From NCBI RefSeq assembly GCF_030295935.1, contig NZ_AP027362.1:2232001-2296000 (forward strand): 64,000 nucleotides of DNA. The letters run 5' to 3'. The notes below the pieces were generated by a model that made no database searches, was not told where the DNA came from, and saw only the letters and a program-made list of their open reading frames with translations. Positions within the stretch are counted from its first letter, which is position 1. Each line of letters opens with the position of its first letter. This DNA comes from Thalassotalea piscium (GTDB taxonomy: Bacteria > Pseudomonadota > Gammaproteobacteria > Enterobacterales > Alteromonadaceae). This document shows, piece after piece, positions 36,480-47,141 of the stretch. The position numbers and the translations under genes are program-made.

Positions 36480-37883
36480 CTAAAGTGCTTTTGAAATTTT
36501 TTCAACTGAATCTTTCGCATCACCAAAAAGCATCTGACTATTGTCTTTAAAAAATAACGGATTCTGCACACCAGCATAACCAGTACTCATAGAACGTTTA
36601 AAAACAACCACATTTTTAGCATGCCAAACCTCTAATACAGGCATTCCAGCAATCGGACTTGTTGGGTCTTCTGTTGCAGCTGGGTTAACAGTATCATTTG
36701 CTCCTATTACTAGAACGACATCAGTTTGTGCAAAGTCATCATTAATTTCTTCCATACCTAACACAATATCATATGGGACCTTTGCCTCAGCAAGTAACAC
36801 ATTCATGTGACCTGGTAAACGCCCTGCTACAGGATGAATTCCAAAACGCACTTTTATGCCTTTTTCAATTAATTTTTGAGTTAATTCATACACGGGGTAT
36901 TGTGCTTGAGCAACTGCCATTCCATAACCTGGTGTAATAATGACAGACTTAGCATTAGTCAACATTTCAGCAACAGCTTCTGCTTGTACTTCAACATGCT
37001 CACCATAGTCTGTATCAGTATCAATAACCACATCTGTGCCAAAACCACCAGCGATAACACTGATAAACGATCGATTCATCGCTTTACACATAATATAAGA
37101 TAAAATTGCGCCAGATGATCCCACAAGGGCACCTGTCACTATTAATAAGTCGTTACTTAGCATAAAACCTGCTGCCGCTGCAGCCCAACCAGAATAAGAG
37201 TTAAGCATAGAAACCACTACGGGCATATCTGCACCACCAATAGAGGCAACTAAATGCCAACCAAACACTAAGGCGATCGCCGTCATAAAGTAAAGTGCAT
37301 TATCTGAGCCCCCCGCTTTTACAAACGCTATCATCAGTGCAAACGAAACAACCCCAGCAAGTAAATTAAGTTTATGACGATGCGGTAACATTAACGCTGA
37401 CGAACTGAGTAAGCCACTAAGTTTTGCATAAGCAACTATCGAGCCCGTAAAAGTAACCGCACCAATAAAGACGCCTAAAAACACTTCGGTTAAATGAATG
37501 TTATGCGCGACTTCTTGGCTATCGGTTAGCATTATCTGTGCGGCGGGGTGAATACCAAAATAGCTGTTAAATCCCACTAACACCGCGGCTAAACCAACAA
37601 AACTATGTAAAATAGCCACAAGCTCTGGCATTTGTGTCATTTCTACTTTATTTGCTAAGCGTAAACCAATAACACTACCAATAATCATGGCAATAATAAT
37701 CATTAATACATTATCAACACGAGGGTCTGCAATTGTAGCCAGTAAAGCAATAGCCATACCGACAATACCAAACCAGTTACCGGTTTCAGCTGTTTTTTGC
37801 TTACTTAGTCCAGATAATGAAAAAATAAATAATAAAGCGGCAATGATGTATGCGGCCGAGATAAAACCTTGTGAAATTTCCAT
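36480..37883 (-). CDS. pntB: NAD(P) transhydrogenase subunit beta
   Basis: 467-aa membrane subunit of the proton-translocating transhydrogenase that makes NADPH from NADH using the proton gradient. About eight or nine membrane segments (about 1-270), then the NADP(H)-binding domain III with [39 protein letters not shown] and [14 protein letters not shown]. pntA lies 9 bases upstream on the same strand. Confidence 0.97.
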   Translation of the reverse strand: MEISQGFISAAYIIAALLFIFSLSGLSKQKTAETGNWFGIVGMAIALLATIADPRVDNVLMIIIAMIIGSVIGLRLANKVEMTQMPELVAILHSFVGLAAVLVGFNSYFGIHPAAQIMLTDSQEVAHNIHLTEVFLGVFIGAVTFTGSIVAYAKLSGLLSSSALMLPHRHKLNLLAGVVSFALMIAFVKAGGSDNALYFMTAIALVFGWHLVASIGGADMPVVVSMLNSYSGWAAAAAGFMLSNDLLIVTGALVGSSGAILSYIMCKAMNRSFISVIAGGFGTDVVIDTDTDYGEHVEVQAEAVAEMLTNAKSVIITPGYGMAVAQAQYPVYELTQKLIEKGIKVRFGIHPVAGRLPGHMNVLLAEAKVPYDIVLGMEEINDDFAQTDVVLVIGANDTVNPAATEDPTSPIAGMPVLEVWHAKNVVVFKRSMSTGYAGVQNPLFFKDNSQMLFGDAKDSVEKISKAL

Positions 37884-37892
37884 GTCAGCCCC

Positions 37893-39428
37893 TTACTTTC
37901 TAAACATTTTTAACATACGTTTAGTGACTACAAAGCCACCCACGATGTTAATGGTTGCAATTAAAACAGCTATTGCTGCCAATACTTGTATAACAATATT
38001 ACTACTTCCAATTTGCAGTAGTGCGCCCACAATAATGATGCCAGAAATTGCATTAGTGACACTCATTAACGGGGTATGAAGTGAATGACTAACGTTCCAC
38101 ACCACGTAATAACCAATAACGCAGGCCAATACAAATACTGTAAAGTGAGATAAAAAGTCAGCTGGGGCAACACTTGCCACCCATGCAAAAAGTAAAGCAC
38201 CTGCGCCCATAAACACATACTTCTTATTACTTGGGGCGGCAGTGTCTTCCTCGACTATTGCCGGTTTAGTTGTTGCCTTTGATTTTACTGGCGCGGCGCT
38301 TACTTGAATAGGCGGCGGTGGAAAAGTAATTTCATCGTCTTTAACAACCGTCATATTACGTATAACTTGATCATCAAAATCAATAATTAATTGACCATTT
38401 TTGTCTTTGCAAAGTAACGCTAATAAATTAACTAAATTATTAGCATAAAGTTGTGATGATTGATTAGGTAAGCGCGACACTAAGTCGGTATAACCAATAA
38501 TATGAACGCCGTTTGCATTCGTTACTTTGCCTGCAACGGTTAACTCACAATTACCTCCGCCAGCTGCTGCTAAGTCAACAATTACACTGCCTGTTTTCAT
38601 TGAAGCAACCATCTCAGCCGTGATCAATTTAGGTGCAGGTTTGCCTGGTATCATCGCGGTGGTAATAATAATATCAACGTCTTTAGCTTGCTCTGCAAAT
38701 AATGCCATTTCAGCGTCAATAAAGGCTTTACTCATTTCTTTAGCATAACCGTCGCCAGCACCTGTATCTTCTGGCTCTTCATAATCAAGTTCAAGAAATT
38801 CTGCTCCCATACTTTCAATTTGCTCTTTTACTTCAGGCCTTGTATCAAAAGCGCGTACAATAGCACCTAAACTACCTGCCGTACCTATTGCAGCTAAACC
38901 TGCAACACCCGCACCAATTATCATAACTTTAGCAGGGGGCATTTTACCTGCAGCTGTAATTTGCCCTGTTAAAAAACGACCAAACTGATGAGTTGCTTCA
39001 ATTACCGCACGATAACCTGCAATATTTGCCATTGAACTTAATGCATCCATTGACTGAGAGCGTGTCATTCTTGGCACCATTTCCATTGCTAAACTCGTGA
39101 TCGATTTAGCTTTTAACAGGTTAAGCAGGTCAGGGTTCGTTGCAGGTGCTAGAAAGCTGATCAATGTTGCTCCTACTTTCATTTGCTCAACTTCATCTAG
39201 GGTTGGCGGATTAACCTTTAAGATGATATCTGCTTGCCAACATGCTTTTTTAGCAACAACTTCAGCATGGGCAGCGATAAATTCATCATCATAAAAACTC
39301 GCTTTGGTACCAGCACCTTTTTGTATTTGAACCGTAAAACCAAGTTTTATTAATGATGTAACTGCGCTAGGTGCACAAGCCACACGGTTTTCACCTTTGA
39401 GAGTTTCCTTGGGGATTCCAATGATCAT
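37893..39428 (-). CDS. pntA: NAD(P) transhydrogenase subunit alpha
   Basis: 511-aa subunit with the NAD(H)-binding domain I ([15 protein letters not shown] at the start; [20 protein letters not shown] near 170) and a C-terminal block of about four membrane helices (about 400-508), the undivided E. coli-type architecture. Operon with pntB. Confidence 0.97.
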   Translation of the reverse strand: MIIGIPKETLKGENRVACAPSAVTSLIKLGFTVQIQKGAGTKASFYDDEFIAAHAEVVAKKACWQADIILKVNPPTLDEVEQMKVGATLISFLAPATNPDLLNLLKAKSITSLAMEMVPRMTRSQSMDALSSMANIAGYRAVIEATHQFGRFLTGQITAAGKMPPAKVMIIGAGVAGLAAIGTAGSLGAIVRAFDTRPEVKEQIESMGAEFLELDYEEPEDTGAGDGYAKEMSKAFIDAEMALFAEQAKDVDIIITTAMIPGKPAPKLITAEMVASMKTGSVIVDLAAAGGGNCELTVAGKVTNANGVHIIGYTDLVSRLPNQSSQLYANNLVNLLALLCKDKNGQLIIDFDDQVIRNMTVVKDDEITFPPPPIQVSAAPVKSKATTKPAIVEEDTAAPSNKKYVFMGAGALLFAWVASVAPADFLSHFTVFVLACVIGYYVVWNVSHSLHTPLMSVTNAISGIIIVGALLQIGSSNIVIQVLAAIAVLIATINIVGGFVVTKRMLKMFRK

Positions 39429-39748
39429 AAATCACCTATTTTATTTATTATTATGAATAAGAAATTATCAGTAATTTCAACAGTAAACTTTACCAATTGG
39501 TAGGTAGCGCAAGCTATCTGTGCGTTAATTAGTATCGATTGTTGTATCATTAATTGATGATTATTCATACAAAAAAGAAGGCTAAATAGGTTAAATACTC
39601 TATATATTGATTATAAATTTTAGTGATACAGGTTTGAGATATTTTAGAGGGATAAAAGCTTTGCTTAACTTAAATTTTTATAGTTATGAGGGGGAAATGC
39701 GCCAACATCACGGTTTAGTGGCGCGTATTTAATCAACTAGATTACCTG
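39429..39748. other. Intergenic stretch between pntA and ycgN
   Basis: 320 bases. An inverted repeat ATGCGCCA...GTGGCGCGTAT near 39698-39729 may terminate ycgN on the minus strand. Otherwise AT-rich, with no gene; it should include the pntAB promoter. Confidence 0.5.
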
Positions 39749-40267
39749 TTAATCAATATCGTTTAGCGGCCAGAGCACAATGTAATCTTCAAAAAAGTCA
39801 AGATCGACCTCGTTATCTTTCACAATTTTGCCGCGCACCGACATGCCCGCTTTATGCATTGCTGATTTTTTTCCTTTATGCAACAAAGGATGCCAAGACG
39901 GTATACCTCGCCCCTCTTTTAAACGACGATAAGTGCAGCTAGGTGGCATAAAAAACACACTGTCAATATTATCTTGTGTAAGCTGAACACAATCAGGTAC
40001 TAGTGTTGTACGCTTATCGTATTGGGTACATTGACATGTTTTATCATTAAGCAAATAACAGGCAATATTGCTGTAATTCATTTGCTCACCTTCTTCAATG
40101 TACGTTGTTGGCATTAACTCTGAGTCATCATCATTGTCTTCATCATCAATAAACTTATGTAAGCAGCACTTAGCACATCCATCGCACAATGATTCCCATT
40201 CGTTACGCGACATTTGCTCTAAGCTTTTACTTTCCCAAAAAGGTATTTCTTTTATAGTTGTACTCAA
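39749..40267 (-). CDS. ycgN: YcgN-family cysteine cluster protein (UPF0260)
   Basis: 172 aa. Shows the family's cysteine pattern: LCDGCAKCCLHK near residue 28, CYLLNDKTCQC and VPDCVQL, then PPSCTYR and the conserved GIPSWHPLLHKG. Probably metal-binding; function unknown. An acidic stretch DDEDNDDDSE interrupts the first cysteine region. TTG start with AGGAA upstream. It neighbours a murein transglycosylase and ycgL, as in many gammaproteobacteria. Confidence 0.9.
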   Translation of the reverse strand: MSTTIKEIPFWESKSLEQMSRNEWESLCDGCAKCCLHKFIDDEDNDDDSELMPTTYIEEGEQMNYSNIACYLLNDKTCQCTQYDKRTTLVPDCVQLTQDNIDSVFFMPPSCTYRRLKEGRGIPSWHPLLHKGKKSAMHKAGMSVRGKIVKDNEVDLDFFEDYIVLWPLNDID

Positions 40268-40419
40268 TGCTTTATTCCTAAGGTTTATAGGGAGTGTTGA
40301 CCTTTGATTTTAGCCTCTACATAGACTTTTTCTTACAATAACAAGTTAAAAGTAGCACTATGTAGTATTCCATTTTAACTAGCTTAAGCGCTGTTAGCTT
40401 GAAAACAGCACTTAAATAA

Positions 40420-41517
40420 TTAATGAGTAGAATAGTTAATTGGTGGAAACTTAATTCGGTCAGACAAATGCCCTACCGAGCTAACAAAGTAATAAGATAA
40501 ATTCCAATGCATTAAGCTTTTATAATTATCATAAGCTAAATACGCTCTGCCTTTTTCGCCGTCTGGAAAAACCAACGCAGCTGTAATATCAACTTTTGGC
40601 AAGTCTGTACCGTCAACTCTTCTAACACCAAGTGTTTGCCACTGAGCTAGTGTTTTTTCGGTATTTTTCCAAGCAGCCAACCATTGCTTACGCCCTCCTG
40701 TTTTCTGTGGAATAGCCAAAGAGTTATCAAAACCTTTAGGTAATTTAACTTGGCGGCCCCATGTTATATCACTATTCCAACCTTCTTTTTTAAGATAATT
40801 CGCCATAGAAGCGAAGACATCTGCTTGATTTCCCCAAATATCTTTCTTTCCATCGCCATCACCGTCTACCGCATAAGCAACAAACGACGTTGGCATAAAC
40901 TGATTTTGGCCCATTGCTCCGGCCCAAGAGCCTTTCATATTTTCAACGTCAATATGCCCTTCATTTACAATTGTTAATGCTGCCCATAGCTGTTTTTTGA
41001 AAAAAGCTTCTCTGCGTCCTTCATAGGCCAAAGTTGCTAAAGCAGAAACTACATTGTAATTTCCCATGATCTTGCCAAAGTTTGTTTCTAATCCCCACAA
41101 AGCAACAATAAAGCGAGGTTGAACACCGTATTTTTCGGCAATGGTATCAAGTAAAATTTTATGAGTTTTATATTGGTGTCTAGCCTGTTTAATTTTCCAG
41201 TCTGGTACACGCTTGGGTAGGTAGGTATCTAATGTTTCTACTACTTCAGGCTGGCTTCTATCTGCTTTAACTGCGCGTTTATAAAATTTAGCATTAGCAA
41301 ATGCTTGATCAATAAATTCAGCAGTAAAGCCTTGCGCTTGAGCTTCAGTTTTTAATTGTTCCACATAAAGTAAAAAATTAGCCTCGTTTAATGGTGGCTT
41401 ACCTTCTGGCTCAGCTTGTGCAAACGCTTGCACACTAAAAATACCACTAAATAAAGTCAGTAATATTACAACGAATGAATGTGATGAAATAAGTTTAATG
41501 TTTTTAATAGAATTCAT
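40420..41517 (-). CDS. Lytic murein transglycosylase, MltB/SLT_2 family
   Basis: 365 aa with a signal peptide (LTLFSGIFSVQAFAQA). It cleaves peptidoglycan glycan strands to anhydro-muropeptides. Catalytic Glu in VALWGLETNFGKIMG (about 145), GAMGQNQFMPTSF substrate loop, and DGDGKKDIWG; it lacks a lipobox, unlike MltB itself, so it is a soluble periplasmic form. 22 bases separate it from ycgL upstream. Confidence 0.92.
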   Translation of the reverse strand: MNSIKNIKLISSHSFVVILLTLFSGIFSVQAFAQAEPEGKPPLNEANFLLYVEQLKTEAQAQGFTAEFIDQAFANAKFYKRAVKADRSQPEVVETLDTYLPKRVPDWKIKQARHQYKTHKILLDTIAEKYGVQPRFIVALWGLETNFGKIMGNYNVVSALATLAYEGRREAFFKKQLWAALTIVNEGHIDVENMKGSWAGAMGQNQFMPTSFVAYAVDGDGDGKKDIWGNQADVFASMANYLKKEGWNSDITWGRQVKLPKGFDNSLAIPQKTGGRKQWLAAWKNTEKTLAQWQTLGVRRVDGTDLPKVDITAALVFPDGEKGRAYLAYDNYKSLMHWNLSYYFVSSVGHLSDRIKFPPINYSTH

Positions 41518-41539
41518 ATATTTACTAGTTTAATTAACG

Positions 41540-41821
41540 TTATAACTGATCGAGCTTTAATTCTGCTCTATGTGTTTTTAATAAGTCTTCTTCAGGAGGT
41601 GGAAGCTGCAAATAAAACCCTTGAGAAAGTAAATTTTCTTGTACTTTGTCAAGATCAGCTAAACCCAGCTTTGTTTTAGTCGCTAAATTAATAATAGTGA
41701 CTAGTGTTGGCGTACCAAACATTTCTTTTAACGCTTCAGGCACTGCTGTAAAGTCATTGCGTTTTTTAACAAAAAGATAAGTTTGTGCTTTTTTGGGGCT
41801 TTTATAAACCGCGCATAACAT
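41540..41821 (-). CDS. ycgL: YcgL-domain protein
   Basis: 93 aa starting LCAVYKSPKKAQTYLFVKK, then DFTAVPEALKEMFG and FYLQLPPPEEDLL, the YcgL family pattern. Small alpha/beta protein of unknown function. The ATG at 41821, with AAGG upstream, is used instead of an extended start at 41878. In many relatives rnd (RNase D) lies upstream; here no rnd is seen. Confidence 0.88.
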   Translation of the reverse strand: MLCAVYKSPKKAQTYLFVKKRNDFTAVPEALKEMFGTPTLVTIINLATKTKLGLADLDKVQENLLSQGFYLQLPPPEEDLLKTHRAELKLDQL

Positions 41822-42025
41822 AAATAAGAACCTTGATTGTAGATAACAGATTGATGATACCAATGTTGGATATAACACAATATATCATGCCCTATTTTTT
41901 ATTGAACCTATAACGCGATGAATATTCATTTTATTAACAGGTGTACTCTACTTTTCTCCGTGGTAAAATCAGCACTATCTTAAGCAATACGCTTACCTTT
42001 ACTAACAATATTAATGGATTGAACT

Positions 42026-42427
42026 TTGGATAACCCAACCCTAGAAATTGAATTAGCTACCCAGCCCATTGAATTATGCAAATTACTTAAAGCGGTTGAC
42101 CTAGTTAGTGGTGGCGGCGAAGCTAAAATGGTGATCAGCGAAGGCTATGTCTATCTTAATGGCGTGTTAGAAACCCAAAAGCGTAAAAAAATTTACCATA
42201 ACGACCGCATTGAGTTTAATGGCGAATGTATAATAGTGATATGTCATGCCCCTGTTGATGTAAAACCAATAAAAATAGAAAAAACTAAAAAACGCGCATC
42301 TGAAAATAAAAAAGCGGCGAACGCAAAAAACAAAAACGCTTCACGCAAGAACCAAAGCACTAACGTAGAAAATACAAATAAACCAGTTACCGATATAAGC
42401 GGTAACAGAAAACCCATTAACTTCTAG
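42026..42427 (+). CDS. S4-domain RNA-binding protein, YbcJ-like
   Basis: 133 aa. N-terminal S4 fold (about 15-75): IELCKLLKAVDLVSGGGEAK then ISEGYVYLNG, close to YbcJ. The C-terminal half is a Lys/Asn-rich tail (KKRASENKKAANAKNKN) absent from YbcJ itself, likely disordered and RNA-binding. It starts at TTG (42026), since the nearer ATG runs into a stop; the ribosome site is weak. Possibly ribosome-linked. Confidence 0.8.
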   Translation: MDNPTLEIELATQPIELCKLLKAVDLVSGGGEAKMVISEGYVYLNGVLETQKRKKIYHNDRIEFNGECIIVICHAPVDVKPIKIEKTKKRASENKKAANAKNKNASRKNQSTNVENTNKPVTDISGNRKPINF

Positions 42428-42497
42428 CTTTTATCTGTTACGCGCTGTTCATCCTAATTTACTAACGTCTTGAAGTAAAAAATTAGGAAAGCGATTA

Positions 42498-42808
42498 GGG
42501 CGTGTTGATCTTTGCTGTACATTTTTGCAGCGATTTATTTGGTGTTTATACAAGGCTGAACTTATGTAATGGGGTTGTTGCCCATAAATAAGTGAAAACA
42601 CCGTAGAAAAACCAAAGAGGCGCTGTCCTGCGGATACGTTTAAAGATGATTTACTTTTCGTTGCTTACACGGAAGTAGGTACTTAGCGTGAACAGAACGC
42701 GGAAGCTATCTAGCTCATTTATGTAGAGTAACTACACTTTATTCGCTACGCCTCAATTAAATTATGTTTAATTCGTACAAAATTTGTACTTAAAAGTTCA
42801 ACGCGCCC
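42498..42808. repeat. MITE-like element F3, copy 2 (311 bp, inverted relative to the others)
   Basis: Begins GGGCGTGTTGATCTTTGCTG and ends AAAGTTCAACGCGCCC, flanked by TA (42496-42497, 42809-42810). Reads as the reverse complement of copies 1 and 3 and holds about 48 extra bases near GGAAGTAGGTACTTAGCGTG. It occupies most of the 533-bp gap before proS; the remaining sequence should carry the proS promoter. Confidence 0.88.
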
Positions 42809-42960
42809 TAAAGGAAATATAACTAAAAAGTTAAATGTCCCATTAGTGATAAATAATTATTGTGTGGTAGAGATCACTTTCTGCTTTTGCCAAGTCTATT
42901 GCCCTGCTAGAATAAACACACTAAAAATTTACCTCATGTTACTTACGGAATTTTGCATTC

Positions 42961-44664
42961 ATGCGCACGAGCCAATATTTACTATCAACACTAAAAGAAA
43001 CCCCTGCAAGTGCAGAGGTCATTAGTCATCAATTAATGCTACGTGCAGGTTTAGTACGTAACGTTGCATCGGGCTTATATACTTGGTTACCCACTGGCTT
43101 AAAAGTGCTGAGAAAAGTAGAGGCCATCGTTCGTGAAGAAATGGAAAGAGCTGGTGCTATTGAAGTACTAATGCCAATGGTGCAGCCTGCAGATTTATGG
43201 GAAGAGTCTGGTAGATGGGAAGATTACGGTCCTGAGCTACTACGTTTGAACGATCGCCATAACCGCCCGTTTGTACTTGGCCCAACACATGAAGAAGTGA
43301 TTACTAAATTAGTTGCTAATGAAATAAGTAGCTATAAACAATTACCGTTAAACGTGTTTCAAGTACAAACCAAGTTTAGAGATGAAATACGTCCGAGATT
43401 TGGCGTAATGCGTGGTCGCGAATTCTTAATGAAAGATGCCTACTCATTTCATTTAGACGAAAGCTGTTTAAAAAATACTTATCAAAAAATGTATGACGCT
43501 TATTGCAGAATATTTGAACGCCTAGGTTTAGATTATAGGCCAGTTATTGCAGATACAGGGTCAATTGGTGGCGATGCTTCCCATGAATTTCACGTCTTGG
43601 CAGATTCTGGTGAAGATGATATTGCCTTTAGTGACACTAGCGATTTTGCAGCCAATATAGAAAAAGCTGAAGCGTTAGCACCTCAAGGTACTAAACCAGA
43701 AGCAACTGAGCAATTAACTAAGGTCGCTACACCAAATGTAAAAACCATTGAAGAAGTCGCAGCTTTTTTATCTGTTAATGTAAAACAAACCGTTAAAACA
43801 TTATTAGTAAAAGGTGACGATGAAATAGCACCTGTAGTTGCATTAGTACTTCGTGGCGATCATCAATTAAATGATATAAAAGCCGAAAAGATTAGCGGTA
43901 TTGCCACACCATTAACCTTTGCTAGCGATGAAGAAATTCAAACTGCTGTTAATTGTAATGCAGGCTCAATTGGCCCTATTAATTTAAGTATCCCCGTGAT
44001 TGTTGATCGCAGTGCAGCACACCTTGCTGACTTTGTTTGTGGAGCGAATATTAACGATATGCACTTTACTGGTGCTAACTGGGATAGAGACTTTCAAAAC
44101 TACAGCGTTGAAGATATACGCAACGTAGTTGAAGGCGACCCTAGCCCTTGTGGCCAAGGAAACATTGTTATTAAGCGTGGTATCGAGGTTGGTCATATAT
44201 TCCAATTAGGAGCCAAATACGCACAAGCAATGAACTGCGGCGTACTAACAGAAGCAGGAAAAAATCAAATATTAACTATGGGATGTTACGGTATTGGTGT
44301 GTCTCGTATTGTTGCTGCAGCTATTGAGCAAAATCATGACCAATATGGTATTAAATGGCCAAGTGCTATTGCACCGTTTCAAGTAGCTATTGTACCTATG
44401 AACATGGCTAAATCTGCACGCGTTAAAGAAACTGCTGAGAAATTGTACTCTCAATTACAGCAAGCCGGTATAGAAGTTATATTTGACGACAGAAAAGAAC
44501 GTCCAGGGGTTATGTTTGCTGATCATGAGCTTATTGGCACGCCATTTTTACTAATTGTTGGTGAAAGAAACTTAGATAATCAACAAATTGAAGTAAAAAA
44601 TAGAATTAGCGGTGAAAAGTCTTTAATGGATATTAGCGACATAATGAACTTATTTGCCCGTTAA
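42961..44664 (+). CDS. proS: Proline--tRNA ligase
   Basis: 567-aa bacterial-type class II synthetase. Motif 2 region [21 protein letters not shown] (about 138-158), the YbaK-like editing insertion that clears Ala-tRNA-Pro (about 230-385), motif 3 [13 protein letters not shown] (about 441-453), and the anticodon-binding domain to the end. The ATG start is at 42961. The stop is followed four bases later by F1 copy D. Confidence 0.97.
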   Translation: MRTSQYLLSTLKETPASAEVISHQLMLRAGLVRNVASGLYTWLPTGLKVLRKVEAIVREEMERAGAIEVLMPMVQPADLWEESGRWEDYGPELLRLNDRHNRPFVLGPTHEEVITKLVANEISSYKQLPLNVFQVQTKFRDEIRPRFGVMRGREFLMKDAYSFHLDESCLKNTYQKMYDAYCRIFERLGLDYRPVIADTGSIGGDASHEFHVLADSGEDDIAFSDTSDFAANIEKAEALAPQGTKPEATEQLTKVATPNVKTIEEVAAFLSVNVKQTVKTLLVKGDDEIAPVVALVLRGDHQLNDIKAEKISGIATPLTFASDEEIQTAVNCNAGSIGPINLSIPVIVDRSAAHLADFVCGANINDMHFTGANWDRDFQNYSVEDIRNVVEGDPSPCGQGNIVIKRGIEVGHIFQLGAKYAQAMNCGVLTEAGKNQILTMGCYGIGVSRIVAAAIEQNHDQYGIKWPSAIAPFQVAIVPMNMAKSARVKETAEKLYSQLQQAGIEVIFDDRKERPGVMFADHELIGTPFLLIVGERNLDNQQIEVKNRISGEKSLMDISDIMNLFAR

Positions 44665-44668
44665 TTAA

Positions 44669-44862
44669 CCTCAACTCGGGATAATAAATAGCTCTCTAGC
44701 AGCTATTTTTCCTTACTTGTGTGTTAAATTCATAAACAATAGAATAACTATTTTTAATGAGTTTGCCTTGAATTAAGAAGAACTATCAAGCTAGTGAGTT
44801 GCTACAACCACAAGTCTAGTAATTTCAGGGCATTAACTTATCTCTTAACCCGAGCTAAGGTT
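44669..44862. repeat. F1-related element, copy D (194 bp, divergent interior)
   Basis: Ends AACCTCAACTCGGGATAA and, inverted, AACCTTAGCTCGGGTTAA, flanked by AATT (44665-44668, 44863-44866). The interior does not match the other F1 copies. It lies between the proS stop and its likely terminator. Confidence 0.75.
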
Positions 44863-44903
44863 AATTAGTCACTAGGGCGTATGCTCAAAGGTATATAAAC
44901 AAG

Positions 44904-44932
44904 CTCAATGGTGTTTAGCCATTGAGTTTTTT
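44904..44932 (+). terminator. Terminator, probably of proS, displaced by F1 copy D
   Basis: CTCAATGG-TGTTTAG-CCATTGAG followed by six T on the + strand. It lies 240 bases beyond proS because element D is in between. It abuts the stop of the convergent gene at 44935. Confidence 0.82.
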
Positions 44933-44934
44933 CT

Positions 44935-46254
44935 TTATAGTGACTTTAAATCATACAAAGCTAGCTCACTCAAGCGCTGATCAATATCTAACAGTAGCGC
45001 TTGGTATGCCTGCGAATGAATGGCTTCATATTTAGCTTCAAATCGCTTTGATGATAGCCCTTCTGGCAAGCCATCAATACTCGGTAATAAGGTTTCATCA
45101 GTTATATGCGCCAATAAGCCTTGTACTTTAATCGCATTTGGTTGTGAAGTTGTCGCTAGCTCGGCTAGGCGTGTACCTGCTCTGTCAGCCATTAGATCAG
45201 CAAAAGAAAAGCCTGAGCCCCCTTTATTACTGTCGATAAACTCTTTAAATTCACCAATAGCATCACTAGCACTTACTGAAGAAAAAAGCTGTAATGCTAC
45301 AGAATAAATAAAATGTTTTTGTAAATCTGCGCGGCCTTGCAATAACGTGTAACTCTGTAGTTTCCTTCGCAATTTTTTATTGTTCATATCAAGTTGAGAG
45401 ATATCTCCCACTAATAATTCAAATTTATCTGCACCAAAGTAGAGCCCCAAGGCCAGTAAAGCCGCTTTATTTTCATTAATAGCAGCAGTTTGACCAAAAG
45501 CTAAGGTGCGCTGCTCAGCAAACTGAAATAGATGACGAAAGTAATAGGCTAAAGACGCTTTATTTGGCGCCAGCGCTGATACATGAACAAGTTCTTGATA
45601 ATATGCGCTAATAATCGCAGGGTCACCAAATAAACTTAGCTCGTCTCTTAAGGCAAAGAGTAAAGAGCCCTCTTTGTTGAGGCTTGCTAAGTTTTTCGGT
45701 AAAGACAGCGTAAAAGTACAATATGCTTTATTAATACGAACTTCACCTATCATTGTTAATAGCGAGTCACCCAAGTTGACTTGCACAAGGTTATTAAGCG
45801 CCCAACGGACCATTCTTAATGTAAAGGTACCCGAGAGGGATAAACTACCGATACTAATAGTATTTAACACTAGCCTATCTTGTGAGGGTAAAATTTGTGT
45901 TTCAATATTTATGTAGCGGTTAATAATAGGTAAACTAACACTAACGGCTACATTCATATTCTTATTAGATAGCGTTATGTTACTCGCTACATTAGGAATA
46001 GCACGATGCAGCAAAGCAGATAAACCGTTAAGTTCACCTTGCGACATAGTAATTATTGAGGCATCTTGCTGTTGCTTTAAAACGGACAAAGTGCGTTTTA
46101 ATAATTGCTTACTTTTTTGTGCTAAAGCGCTGTCTAATTGATTATTTTGGATTACACTTGGCTGAGCGTCTATTGCTAAAAACAGCGTAATACCTAAAGA
46201 AATTACCACTAAAAGAATAAGCAATAAAAGCCATTTTACAATACGTTTAAACAA
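44935..46254 (-). CDS. Membrane-anchored protein of unknown function
   Basis: 439 aa. One N-terminal membrane helix (FKRIVKWLLLLILLVVISLGI) and a large probably periplasmic domain rich in beta segments, with ITMSQGELNGLSALLHRAIP near residue 68. No catalytic motif was recognised. It looks like a conserved hypothetical of Alteromonadales. TTG start at 46254 with ACGAG nearby. The gene downstream of the gap at 46360 is on the same strand, 105 bases away. Confidence 0.7.
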   Translation of the reverse strand: MFKRIVKWLLLLILLVVISLGITLFLAIDAQPSVIQNNQLDSALAQKSKQLLKRTLSVLKQQQDASIITMSQGELNGLSALLHRAIPNVASNITLSNKNMNVAVSVSLPIINRYINIETQILPSQDRLVLNTISIGSLSLSGTFTLRMVRWALNNLVQVNLGDSLLTMIGEVRINKAYCTFTLSLPKNLASLNKEGSLLFALRDELSLFGDPAIISAYYQELVHVSALAPNKASLAYYFRHLFQFAEQRTLAFGQTAAINENKAALLALGLYFGADKFELLVGDISQLDMNNKKLRRKLQSYTLLQGRADLQKHFIYSVALQLFSSVSASDAIGEFKEFIDSNKGGSGFSFADLMADRAGTRLAELATTSQPNAIKVQGLLAHITDETLLPSIDGLPEGLSSKRFEAKYEAIHSQAYQALLLDIDQRLSELALYDLKSL

Positions 46255-46359
46255 GTGTTACTCGTCTTGGTTAGTTATACAGAAATACATTAAAATTAAT
46301 GGCCGCAATATTATCGAGTTCACAGAAAATGTATAGTAAAAATAGCTACCTTTATTAAC

Positions 46360-46956
46360 CTATGTTTGTGTATCACATAAGTCCCAATAAATTTTACGAT
46401 TAAAATAATGGGCTAAACGTAAGTTAAGGGCTTTAAAAGTTGATAATGGAGTATCGTTAGGTTTAAAGCACTGCCAAATAAATTGATGACAGTTATTATC
46501 AATTAAATGATATGGCCGACTGGTAAATAATTGCTCTGTCGCTCTTGAAGCAGCCGTTTCACAACATAGTGGATCTGCATTAGAGTCGCAGGCAATGAAA
46601 ATATTTTTTCCTGATCTTTCTTTAATAAAACGCGTTGGCGAAATAGGTTTTATTAAACCATTACCATCAAACTCTATGATCATATTATCTTCGGTCCAAA
46701 TCCCAGTATGCTCTAACACACCACCAACACCACAGCAGACAATAGCTCCCACTTTAGGAGAGGTCCTTTCAGTGGTTGAAAGCATCTCGCTCGGATACGT
46801 AGCAATAGGCGACTCGTAACGCGCTAAATGTTTTAATGTTTGTACCGACGCATAACGACGTCTTTTTTGTTGCTGTAACTTTCTGTCATCAGCCAAGGCT
46901 TTTACCGTTAAAGCAGACAGTGATGCAGCACCCAACCAAAACAAGGGTAAAGGCAT
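46360..46956 (-). CDS. LRAT/NlpC-P60-like papain-fold protein
   Basis: 198 aa. GAIVCCGVGGVLEHTGIW (about 71-88) supplies a candidate catalytic His, and HLIDNNCHQFIWQC (about 147-160) an NC motif with the candidate nucleophile Cys, as in lecithin:retinol acyltransferase-like and related permuted NlpC/P60 proteins. The N-terminus PLPLFWLGAASLSALTVKAL could be a membrane segment. GGAGATTC precedes the ATG. Substrate unknown; amidase or acyltransferase chemistry is inferred. Confidence 0.7.
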   Translation of the reverse strand: MPLPLFWLGAASLSALTVKALADDRKLQQQKRRRYASVQTLKHLARYESPIATYPSEMLSTTERTSPKVGAIVCCGVGGVLEHTGIWTEDNMIIEFDGNGLIKPISPTRFIKERSGKNIFIACDSNADPLCCETAASRATEQLFTSRPYHLIDNNCHQFIWQCFKPNDTPLSTFKALNLRLAHYFNRKIYWDLCDTQT

Positions 46957-47141
46957 AGTGAATCTCCATAAAGTCAGTCTTTAATAACTAGATTAATTAC
47001 TTTTAACATATTTGCTATAAAAAAAATGAAAGTAACTGTTTCATTATTCAATATAATTCGTTTTAATGGCTTAAGTAACATCATTATTTAGTAAAACCTA
47101 AAACTAAGCCTACCACTCATCGAACAATTAAGAAGTAAGTT

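Noticed and set aside
42498-42808. Considered whether the F3 copy before proS encodes a small protein or regulatory RNA leader
   Set aside because: No conserved start, ribosome site or frame is shared among copies, and the same sequence occurs in unrelated contexts, so it is better explained as a mobile element.
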